Positions 1 through 9,900 of a DNA stretch of 19,498 nt are shown one piece after another. Made by a program: the position numbers and the translations under genes. The DNA is from Methylobacteriaceae bacterium (GTDB taxonomy: Bacteria; Pseudomonadota; Alphaproteobacteria; Rhizobiales; Beijerinckiaceae). The DNA is taken from the NCBI GenBank assembly GCA_019247255.1, contig JAFAPJ010000633.1, positions 1-19,498 of the forward strand, given 5' to 3'. Numbering within the stretch: position 1 is the stretch's first letter; each line of letters begins with the position of its first letter. Under the pieces are notes generated by a model. It made no database searches and was not told the origin of the DNA. It saw nothing but the letters and a program-made list of their open reading frames with translations.

Positions 1-175
1 CGATCGCCCGGCCCTTCGCGGCCGCCACGAGCTCGACGGCATCCGCGAAGGCCCGGCCGAGCGGTCCCGTCATGGCGTCGCGCAGGACGGCGAGCCCGTC
101 CCGCTCGGCCTCGAGCGTGCGCAGGGCGGACCCGATGGCGGGGTCGAACGGGGTGGTCTGACGGAGGGCTGACAT
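1..175 (-). CDS. KpsF/GutQ-family sugar-phosphate isomerase, N-terminal fragment (probable arabinose-5-phosphate isomerase)
   Basis: Only the first 58 residues lie in the window; the gene runs off the left edge. The start ATG (173-175, read on the minus strand) is preceded by a strong Shine-Dalgarno, TAGGAGGG, at 181-188. The fragment begins MSALRQTTPFDPAIGSAL and continues through a helical stretch (TLEAERDGLAVLRDAM) to VAAAKGRAI. This matches the N-terminal helix of KpsF/GutQ/KdsD isomerases just before the SIS domain, where the next residues are usually VTGMGKSGH. Those enzymes interconvert ribulose-5-phosphate and arabinose-5-phosphate for Kdo and lipopolysaccharide synthesis in the cytoplasm. 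The SIS and CBS domains are outside the window, so the assignment rests on N-terminal pattern recognition alone. The gene diverges from an outer-membrane protein gene, which suits an envelope role. Confidence 0.68.
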   Translation of the reverse strand, partial: MSALRQTTPFDPAIGSALRTLEAERDGLAVLRDAMTGPLGRAFADAVELVAAAKGRAI

Positions 176-227
176 CGTCGCCCTCCTACCACGACACGGC
201 CGCGACCGCGACCCCGGACCGCGCCCG

Positions 228-245
228 TTACGGCCCGTTAACCAT
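228..245. promoter_or_regulatory. Tandem GTTA element with a CtrA-like half site in a divergent intergenic region
   Basis: The 129 bp between the isomerase start (175) and the beta-barrel start (305) contain a short direct repeat, CCCGTTACGGCCCGTTAACC. Its second copy reads TTAACCAT (238-245), the extended CtrA half site of alphaproteobacteria. The first copy (TTAC, 228-231) is separated by 6 rather than the canonical 7 bases, so this is not a proper full site. A small inverted repeat, CCACGT/ACGTGG (266-271 and 278-283), lies nearer the beta-barrel gene. I see no convincing -35/-10 pair. Confidence 0.25.
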
Positions 246-304
246 GCCGGTTTTACCTCCGTTCACCACGTCGCGGAACGTGGCGACCCGGACGGGATCC
301 CCGG

Positions 305-1909
305 ATGCGGCTCCCCTGGCGGTTGATGATGCGACGCAGCCGCCTTCGGCTCCTGCTCACGGCGACCTGTCTCGCGGCGACGGCGGGACCGGCCCTCGCC
401 CAAGCTCCTCTCGCCCAGGTTCCCCTCGCGCTGCGCGGCACCGGGGACGGCGACGCGACCTTCCCGCTCACGCCCTCGCCCGTCACCCCGCCGTCGAACG
501 GGACCGGCCTGTCGCCGACCTTCATCGCGCCGCCCCCGAACCCGGGCTCCCCCGTTCCGGGCCGGCGATCCTACGGCCGGCCGGCCGGACGAAGCGCGCG
601 TCCGCCCGTTTACGCGCCGATCCGCCCGCCCGTCAGGCCGAGCCTCATCGTCCCGGCGCTCGGCCCGGAGGTGCAGCCGCCGGTCGTCGGCCTGCCCGAG
701 CCGGTCCCGCCGCCGCCGAAGCTCCGTCGCCGGCTCGCCGAGGACGACGCTTACGCGCCCCTCGGATTGCGGGTCGGCACCATCAACCTCTTCCCGGTGC
801 TCGGCCAATCGCTCGGCTACGACACCAATCCGAACCGGTCCTCATTCGATCGGAAGGGCTCGGCCCTGTCGCAGACCGAGGTCGAGCTCGGCATCGCGTC
901 GGACTGGTCGAACCACCAGCTCACCGGCCAGCTGCGCGGCGCGTACAACGCTTACCCGCAGAACGCGGACGCGAACCGGCCCGAAGGCGCGGGCCGGCTG
1001 GGGCTGCGGCTCGACGTGACCCGCGACACGCAGGTCAACATCGAGGGACGCTACGCGATCGACACGCAGCGTCCGGACAGCCCCGATTTTAGCGCCACCG
1101 TCCGCGAACGGCCGATCATCGCGTCCGAAGGCGCGTCGCTCGGCGTGACCCAACGATTCGGCCGCGTCCTCGCGAGCCTGACCGGCACGGTCGACCGCTT
1201 CGATTACGAGAACGCGACGCTCGCGAACGGGACGGTCTTCGACCAGAGCGACCGCAACCTCACCCAGCTCGGCGTGAAGGGGCGGGTCGGCTACGAGCTG
1301 AAGCCCGGCTTCGTGCCCTTCGTCGAGGTCCTGGCCGACACGCGCGACTACGACCGGCCCGTCGACAGCGCCGGCTTCCGCCGCAGCTCCGACGGTATCG
1401 GCGGGCGGCTCGGCACCACCTTCGAGCTCACCCGCCTCGTCACGGGCGAGATCGCGGCCGGCGCAATCCGGCGAAGCTACGACGATCCGCGGCTGCGCGA
1501 CCTGACCTCGCCCATCCTCGATGCGGCGCTGACCTGGGCGATCACGCCGCTCACCACGATCAAGGGCACGGCCACCGCGCTCGTCGACGAGACGACCGTC
1601 GCGGAATCGCCCGGCGTCCGCACGGTCCGGGGCACGGTCGAGGTCGCCCATGCGCTGCGCCGCAACCTGACCCTGACGACAGGGCTCACCTACTCGACCT
1701 CGGATTACGACCGCGTCGCGATCAGCCAGGAATCCTTCGGCGCGCTCGTACGGGCCGATTACAAGCTGAACCGCTGGCTCGGCATCCGGGCGAGCTACAA
1801 CTTCGAGCGCTACCGCACGGAGGGAGCGGCGAGCGCGTGCGACTGTACGCTCAGCAAATCGGGCTACACCGCCCACGTCTTCCTGCTCGGCATGCGCTTC
1901 ACGCCCTGA
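305..1909 (+). CDS. Outer membrane beta-barrel protein with a proline-rich N-terminal extension (BBP2-like porin)
   Basis: This 534-residue protein has a Sec signal peptide (RRSRLRLLLTATCLAATAGPALA, hydrophobic core about residues 14-30, predicted cleavage after Ala32). A disordered Pro-rich segment follows (about 34-150, with runs such as PPPNPGSPVP and PEPVPPPPK). The remaining ~380 residues alternate polar and hydrophobic residues with many aromatic and Gly residues, typical of amphipathic beta strands (for example GQLRGAYNAYPQ, TGLTYSTSDYDR). It ends in GMRFTP, with a near-terminal Phe as in many outer-membrane barrels. The pattern fits the putative beta-barrel porin 2 group (PF10082-like), whose substrate is unknown. 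An unusual Cys-Asp-Cys sits at residues 512-514, in a loop before the last strand. ATGs at 326 and 329 are equally plausible starts and give a more normal signal peptide. It diverges from the isomerase and ends 20 bp from the convergent trpB stop. Confidence 0.85.
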   Translation: MRLPWRLMMRRSRLRLLLTATCLAATAGPALAQAPLAQVPLALRGTGDGDATFPLTPSPVTPPSNGTGLSPTFIAPPPNPGSPVPGRRSYGRPAGRSARPPVYAPIRPPVRPSLIVPALGPEVQPPVVGLPEPVPPPPKLRRRLAEDDAYAPLGLRVGTINLFPVLGQSLGYDTNPNRSSFDRKGSALSQTEVELGIASDWSNHQLTGQLRGAYNAYPQNADANRPEGAGRLGLRLDVTRDTQVNIEGRYAIDTQRPDSPDFSATVRERPIIASEGASLGVTQRFGRVLASLTGTVDRFDYENATLANGTVFDQSDRNLTQLGVKGRVGYELKPGFVPFVEVLADTRDYDRPVDSAGFRRSSDGIGGRLGTTFELTRLVTGEIAAGAIRRSYDDPRLRDLTSPILDAALTWAITPLTTIKGTATALVDETTVAESPGVRTVRGTVEVAHALRRNLTLTTGLTYSTSDYDRVAISQESFGALVRADYKLNRWLGIRASYNFERYRTEGAASACDCTLSKSGYTAHVFLLGMRFTP

Positions 1910-1929
1910 CGCGGGCGAGCGCGTCGCTC

Positions 1930-3143
<1,214 letters not shown>

Positions 3144-3147
<4 letters not shown>

Positions 3148-3818
3148 GCGACTTGCCTCGTGTCGTCGAGAGCCGCGAATGCGGCCCGGGAAGCGGCCAC
3201 GAAGGCCGCGATCTTGGCAGGGTCCTTCACGCCCGGCCGGCTCTCGACCCCGGACGAGACGTCGACCGCCCGCAGGCCCGTCGCCGCGATTGCCGCAGCG
3301 ACGTTGCCCGGATCGAGCCCTCCGGACAGCATGGCTCCGGGGCCGAGCTCGGCTCCGCGCAGGAGGGTCCAGTCGAAGGCGGCGCCGTTCCCGCCCGGAC
3401 GCGTCGCGCCGGCCGGCGCCTTGGCGTCGAGGAGGATCCGGTCGGCGACGGCGCGAAAGGCGGCGACCGCTGCGAGGTCGTCCGGCCCCGCGATCCCGAC
3501 CGCCTTGGCGACCGGAAGCCCCGTCCGACGCCGGACGGCCGCGAGGCGCTCCGGCGTCTCGTGCCCGTGCAGCTGAAGCAGGTCCGGGGCGATCGCCGCG
3601 ACGGCCGCGTCGAGCTCCGCGTCGCTCGGGTCGACGAGCAGCAGCACGCGCCGGGCGCGTCCCCGCGCGGCGGCCGCCAGCGCCGCCGCCTCGTCGAGGG
3701 CGAGATGGCGCGGCGAAGGCGGAAAGCTCACGAAGCCGACCATGTCGGCGCCGGCAGTCAGCGCTGCCGCCAGCGCGGCCGGGTCCGTCACGCCGCAGAT
3801 CTTCACGAGGGAGCTCAT
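3144..3818 (-). CDS. trpF: Phosphoribosylanthranilate isomerase
   Basis: TrpF catalyses the Amadori rearrangement of phosphoribosylanthranilate to CdRP, the third step of tryptophan biosynthesis, on a (beta-alpha)8 barrel. The 224-residue protein has the hallmarks in order: VKICGVTD near the N-terminus (with the general-base Cys), [12 protein letters not shown] after strand 2, [11 protein letters not shown] in the middle, ILLDAKAP (with the general-acid Asp), then [10 protein letters not shown] and [16 protein letters not shown], which form the phosphate-binding loops at the barrel end. The ATG start gives a standard N-terminus. The upstream Shine-Dalgarno is weak (GGGTCGCGAGCG before the ATG). 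The gene is translationally coupled to trpB by a 4-bp overlap and has its own 100-bp leader downstream of the giant gene, with a hairpin in between, so trpFB is probably a separate transcription unit. Confidence 0.97.
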
Positions 3819-3885
3819 CGCTCGCGACCCTACCGCGGCTGCGTCCCGGGTTGAAGCGCGTCGCCGCCGCGGTCACCCGATCGGT

Positions 3886-3915
3886 CGTGGCGGAGCGGCG
3901 TTCCGCTCCGCCGCG
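3886..3915 (-). terminator. Strong GC hairpin just after the stop of the giant coiled-coil gene
   Basis: A perfect 10-bp inverted repeat (GGCGGAGCGG at 3889-3898, CCGCTCCGCC at 3903-3912) encloses a 4-base loop. It can be lengthened by three more pairs, one of them G-U, to 3886-3915. It starts a few bases after the TGA (3919-3921) of the upstream minus-strand gene and lies ahead of trpF. There is no U tract, so it is not a classical intrinsic terminator. A pause, mRNA-stabilising or Rho-assisted role is equally possible. Confidence 0.5.
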
Positions 3916-3918
3916 AGA

Positions 3919-6900
3919 TCAGGTGAAGCGCCCGCTCGCTTGGCCGAGAACCAGGAAGACCCGCCCCGTCTCGGACATGACGTAGCGGCGGCGCTGCGCC
4001 GTCCCGCCTTCCCCCGAAGAGAGGCTGTCGAGCAGCCGCTCGAACTCGCTGACGTAGCGGTCGACGGTCTTCGCGAAGGCCGGATCGGTCGCGTAACGCT
4101 CCCGGATCTCGGAGAAGACGACCCGGTCGATCGGCGCGTAGATGTCGGGCGTGAACACGCCGCGCTCGCCGCCCTCGTGACGCACCCAGAGCTGGGCGGC
4201 CGTCTCCGAATCGATCATCCGCGATATGTCGGCCGAGATCGCCGCGAGCGACCCGCCCGAGGCCGGATCGGCGGGCGCGCCGCGCGGAGCCGGCTCTGCC
4301 GCCCGGATCGGTTCCGGCATCCGGATCGGCTCCGGCGAGCGGATCGGCTCGACGGCGCGGGGGGGCTCGGGGTTCCGCGCCGGCTCCGGCGCGCGCGCCG
4401 GCTCGGCGGTACGGACCGCGTCAGGAGCCCTGGCGGTGTCGGGAGCCCGGCTCGACGCCCGGGGCGGGGCGGCCAGGGCGGGCGTCGGCTCGGCCGCGGA
4501 GGCCGCGACGTCGAGCCCGGAGGCTGACACGATGGCGGCGAGCTCCCGGATCGCCCGGATCTGCTCGCTCACGACGCGCCGCATCTCGGCGGTCGCCTCC
4601 TCCGTCTCGCGCGGCAGGACCGCGATCCCGGCCGTGAGCTCGGTACGGGTCTTCTCCAGATTGTCCTGGATGGTCCCCGCCATGTCGCGCAGCTGCGTGA
4701 CGGAGCCGCGGAACCGTCCGAGCGCTCCGTCGAGCTTCTCCCACATCTCGGCCGCGGTCGCCTCGAAGGCGGTGCGCAGCGCGACGATCGTCTTCTCGTT
4801 CTCCTGGCCGGTCTGCTCGCGCAGCGCCCCGAAGGTCTGGAGGAGAGCGCGGCTCGCCTCCCCGAGGCTCGTCTCGAGCGCGCGCCGGGTCTCGCCCGCC
4901 CGCTTCTCGGCCTCGGCGAGCGAGGCCTCGAGCCGGCCGGAGAAGCCCTCCGTCGTCGTGCCGAGCGCGGCCGAGACGCGGTCCATCTCGGCGACGAGGC
5001 TCTCGAGCGCCGCCCGACGCTCGGCCAACGTCTCGCCGACCGAGGCTTCCGCGCGCCCGAAGGCTCCCGTCGCGTCCTCGAGCGCCGCGAGATGCTGGCC
5101 CGTGGCGGCCGCAAGCCCGCGGCCGCGTTCCTCGAGCGTCGCGACGAGGTTCACGACCTCTCCGAGCGCGCCGGACGAGATCGCCCGGAAGGCATCGACC
5201 TGCTCGCCGAGCCGCTCGGCCGCCGCGGCAGACCCGCTCGACAGCTCGGCCACAACCTCGCGGACCTCGCCGATCCGCTCGCGCAGCCCGCCCCCGAGCT
5301 CGCCGAGCTGGCCCGTCGCGTCCGCCGTGAGGCTCCGCAGGGCCCGGTTCGCCTCGTTGAGCTGCGCGATCACCTGCCCGAGCTCGCTCTGCAGGCTCGC
5401 CTGCGTGGCCTCGAGGCTCGCGACCGCTTGGCCTGCCCCCTCGTCGACCGCGCTCCGAAGCGTCGCGACCGAGCCCGCATAGAGCTGGGTCATCTCGACG
5501 AGCTGCTGCCGGAGCGCGGCCTGCACGGCCTCGCCGCGCTCGTCGAGCGTGCGGACGACGTGGTCGACCGTCTGGCCCATCTCGCCCGTGATCGCCCGGC
5601 CCTGGCGCGCGATCGCGTCGACGAGCGCGACGCCGCGCCCGTCCATGAGGGTCGTCAGCTCCTCGATGCGCCCGCCGAGCGCCTCGGCGGCCGCGCCTCC
5701 ATGGCGCTCGATCGTCGAGGCGAGCTCCCCGCCCCGCCGCTCGATCACGTCGCGGAGCGTCGCGCCCGCCGTGTCGAGCGCCTCGCGTAGCGCCTCCGTT
5801 CGCGAGGCGAGCGCCGCGTCGAGAACCGTCGCCCGGCCCTCGAGCCGCTCTGCCAGGTCCTGGCCGCGCCCGTCCACGATCTCGCGCAACGCCGCCACCC
5901 GGCCGTCGAGCGCGATGCGCAGCTCCTCGGCGGTCCGCCCGACCGCTTCGGCGGCGGCCCGGCCGCCGGCATCGAGGGTGCCCGAGATCGCGCTGCCGCG
6001 CTCCTCGAGGAGCGTGCGGATCTCGCCGGTGCGCTCGTCGAGAAGTCGCGTCAGCTCGGCCATGCGCCCGCCGAGCCCCGCGAGCGCGACCTGCGCGCTC
6101 CGATCGAGCCGCACGGCGGCCTCTGCGCCGCTCGTCGTCAGCGCCTCCGCGGCCTCCTGGGCCCGCGCCGCCACCAGGTCGGCAACGGCCGTCCCGCGCG
6201 CGTCGAGGAGACCGACGAGCTCCCGGCCGCGCTGCTCGAAGAGCGTCGAGACCTCGGTCATCTGCCGGCCGAGGGCGACCGTGATCGAGTCGCTGCGCCG
6301 CTCGAGAATGGTGCTCAGCGACGCGCCGCGCTGGTCGACGAGGTCCGTGAAGGCGGTGGCGCGCTCGTCGAAGGTCTGGCCGAGCGCGCCGACCTGGGCG
6401 CCGATGCGCGTGACGAAGCTCTCGCCGCGCCCGTCGAGCTCGGCGAGGAGCGAGGTGCTCCGCTCGGAGACGACGCGGCCGAATTCCTCCGTCCGACGCT
6501 CGAAGGTCGTGGTCAGCTCGGCCACCTGATTGCCGAGCGTGCCGATCACGGACTGGCCGCGCAGGCCCACGAGATCGGCGAGCTCGTGGCCGCTCGTCTC
6601 GATCCGGCGCGCGAGGGCGGCCGCCTGCTCGTCCAGGACCTCCGCGATGCGGGTCGCGGCCGTCCCGAGGGTGTCGACGGCCTGCCGGCCCCGCTCCTCG
6701 ATGCGGCCGGTGAAGTCCGCGCCGCGCTCGTCGAAGACGCGGGCGATCCCGGCCGTCCCGCTCTCCAACAGCCGCGTCAGCTCGGACGTGCGGATGCCGA
6801 GCGCGGCGACCGCCATGTCGGCCTGCCCGCCGAGCGCCGCGACGAGCTTGCCGCCCCGCTCGTCGAAGAGCCTCTCGATGTCGGTCAGGCGCGCATCGAG

Positions 6901-9900
6901 GGTCGTGCGGACGCGCCCGCCCGTCTCGTCGATGCGCGACACGAGCTCGGTGCCGCGCGTGTCGAGCACCTCGACCAAGCCCTTCGTTCCGCCCTCGAGC
7001 AGGCGCGACAGCTCGACCACGTGGGTGCCGATCGTGGTCGCGACCGTCTGGCCCTGGCGGGCGACGATCTCGACAAGGCCCGTGCCGCGCGCATCGAGGA
7101 TGCGGCCCAGCGCCGACAGGCGATCGTCCAGGAGGGCCGAGACGGCGCCCGCCTGCTCCTCGAGCCGCGTGACGGCCTGCTCGCCCCGGGCCTCGAGCGC
7201 CCCGGCGAGCGCGTTCCCGCGCCGGTCGATCAGCTCGGACAGGGTTCCGGTGCGCGAATCGAGCGCCTCGGTCGCGGTCTGGATGCGGGTGTCGATCGTG
7301 TCGACGAGATCGCGCCCGTTCGTCACGATGGCGTCGGCGAGCCGCGCGCCCCGCTCGTCGATGAGGGCGGTGAGGGCCGTCGTGCGACCGTCGAGGACGT
7401 TCTCGAACGACGAGATCTGGCCCGAGAGCCTGTCGAGCAGCTCGCCCCCGCGGCTGTCGACGAGCCCGGTGAAGCCGGCGGCACGCTGGCCGAAGGTCGC
7501 CTCGAAGGTGCGGGTGCGTTCCTCGAGGAGGCGCGCCGCCTCGGCGGTGCGCTCGCCGATCGTCTCGATCGCCTTGTTGCCGGCCTCGGCCATCAGGTTC
7601 GCGACGGTTCCGCCCCGGCTCTCGACGAGCGCCTCGAGCGCGGCGGCGCGCGCGTCGAAGGTGCGGGCGACCGCGTCGAGCTGTTCCTCGAGTCGCGCCG
7701 TGATCGCGCCGCCCCGGCTGTCGAGCGCCGACCCGAAGGTCTGCGCATGCCCCTCGATCGCCTCGACGAGGGCGCCGCCGCGATTGGCGAAAAGCGCGCC
7801 GAGCTCGTCGATCCTCTGGCCGAGCCGGCCGATGGTATCCTGGCCCGTCCGGTCGAGCTTGGCGGCGAGATCGGCGCCGCGCTCGTCGAGCAGCTGGCCG
7901 AGGGCCGCGGTGCGGGACTCCATGAGCTCGGCCGATTCCACGAGGCGCGAGCCGAGGCTGCTGACGAAAGCCTGGCCGGTGCGCTCCACGATGCCGGCGA
8001 TGCGACCGCCCCGGTCGTCCAGGAGCTCGGTGAGGGCGCGGGTGCGCTCGTCGAGCAGCGTCCGGACATCGCCGAAGCGCCCGTCGAGCTGGGCGAGCAT
8101 CGAGCGCCCGGCCGTGTCGATCCCCTCGGCCAGGGCCGCGCGGCGCAGGTCGATCTCGCCCGTGAGCGCCGACCCGCGATCCTCCAAGGTGCGCGAGAGC
8201 TCGACGATCTGGTTGCCGAGCGTGCCGATGACCTCCTGGCCCTTGCGCGAGACGGTGTCGGCGAGCGCGCCGGAGCGGGTCTCGAAGAGGGTCTCGACCT
8301 CACGGCTGCGGGCCTCGATCGCGGCCGCGAACTCGGCCGCGCGTTGGTCGAAGACGGTGCCGATCGTGCCGGTGCTGCGATCGAGCAGGGCCGTCAGCTC
8401 CTCGATACGGCTGCCGAGCGTCCCGATGACCGCCTGCCCGCGCGTCTCGAAGAGCGTCGTCAGCACGGCCGAGCCGCGGTCGAAGAGCGTCGCGAAATCG
8501 GTCATGCGCTGGCCGAGCGTCCCGAAGACCGTCCGGCTCTGCTGATCGAGGCGATCGACGAAGGCGGCCGTGCGCGCCTCGACGGCCGCGCCGAGGGCCT
8601 CCCGGCGCTCGTCCGCCACGCGAACGAACTCGTCCGAGCGCCCGGCCAGGTCTCGGGTCGCGCCCTCGACCGACTGGATCAGGCGCCGGGCATGGCCCTC
8701 CATCGCGGTCTCGACCGCCCGGCCGCGCTCCTCGAGGGCCGAGGCGACGCCGCCGGCCGCGCTCTCGACGTCGACCGTGATGGCGTGCGCCCGATCCTGC
8801 AGCAACGCGGTCAGCTGCGTCATGCGGTCGACGACGCGCTCCTCCAGCCCGGCGACGCCCGTGCCGACCGTCCGGTCGATATCGGCGACCCGGACCTCGA
8901 ACATGCGGTCGATCTCCTGGGCCCGGCCGCCGAGCAGCTCCGCAACCTGCTGGGTGCGCGCGACGACGTCGCGTCCGAACGTCTCCGCGTGCCGGCCGAG
9001 GCTCGCCTCGACCTCGCGGCGGCTCAGATCGAGCGCCGCCGTGATCTCGCCCGTGCGCGACGCGATGGTGTCGGCGAGGCCTGGGCCGACCTCGGTCATG
9101 AGGCGCGTCGCCTCGTCGAGGCGGCTGCCGAGGGTCGAGCTGAACGCGCCGAGCTCGCCCGAGAGCCGGTCCACGAGCGCGCCGCCGCGGCCGACGACCG
9201 TCTCCTCGAGCGAGGCCAGTCGGGCCGTCAAGGACTGGTCGAGGGTGCGGCTGCCCGCCTCGACCGTTTCGGTCAGCGTCCGGCCGGTCTGGGTGAGGAT
9301 CTCGTGGATGCGCGCGCTCTGGGTCGCGAGCGCGGTGAGAACGTCACGGCCGGTTCCGGCGAGCGCGGCATTCGCCTCCGCGGTCTGGCCCGCGAGCGCC
9401 TGGGCAATCTCACGGCCGCGCGCGTCGAAGGCCGCGCCGGCCTCGCCGAGCCGCGCCGAGAGCTCGCCCGACACGCGGGCGATCACGGTCTCGAGCGCGC
9501 CGGCGGCGTCCCCCGCCTGGGTGGCGAGCGTGCGGCTCAGCCGCTCCTCGAAGCCCGACAGGTTGTCCTGCAGCGTGCCGCCATGAACCCGCACGCTCTC
9601 GTCGATGCGGCGGCCGGCGAGCTCGAGCCGGTCCGCCAGCCCGTCCGCCCGCGCCGCGAGCCCGTCGGCGCCGCCCCGCAGCGCTTCCTCGAGCCGCGCG
9701 TGGATCGTGTCCGCACCGATCCGGAACGTGTCGGAGAGCTGGTTCCCCATCGCGGCGAGCTGCTCGCGGACCGTCCCGGCCCGGAAGGCGACATCTTCCG
9801 CGCTGCGCCCGCCCGCCTGCTCGATCTCGCCCGCGAGCGCCACGCCGCGCGCCGCGAGGCTCGCGGAAACCTGGCTCCCGGCGGCCGCGATCTGGTCGCG

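Noticed and set aside
244..1092. Plus-strand frame beginning at the ATG inside TTAACCATG upstream of the beta-barrel gene
   Set aside because: It is out of frame with the beta-barrel gene and mostly Arg/Pro/Ala. The 305 frame has a signal peptide and barrel pattern and is clearly the real one.
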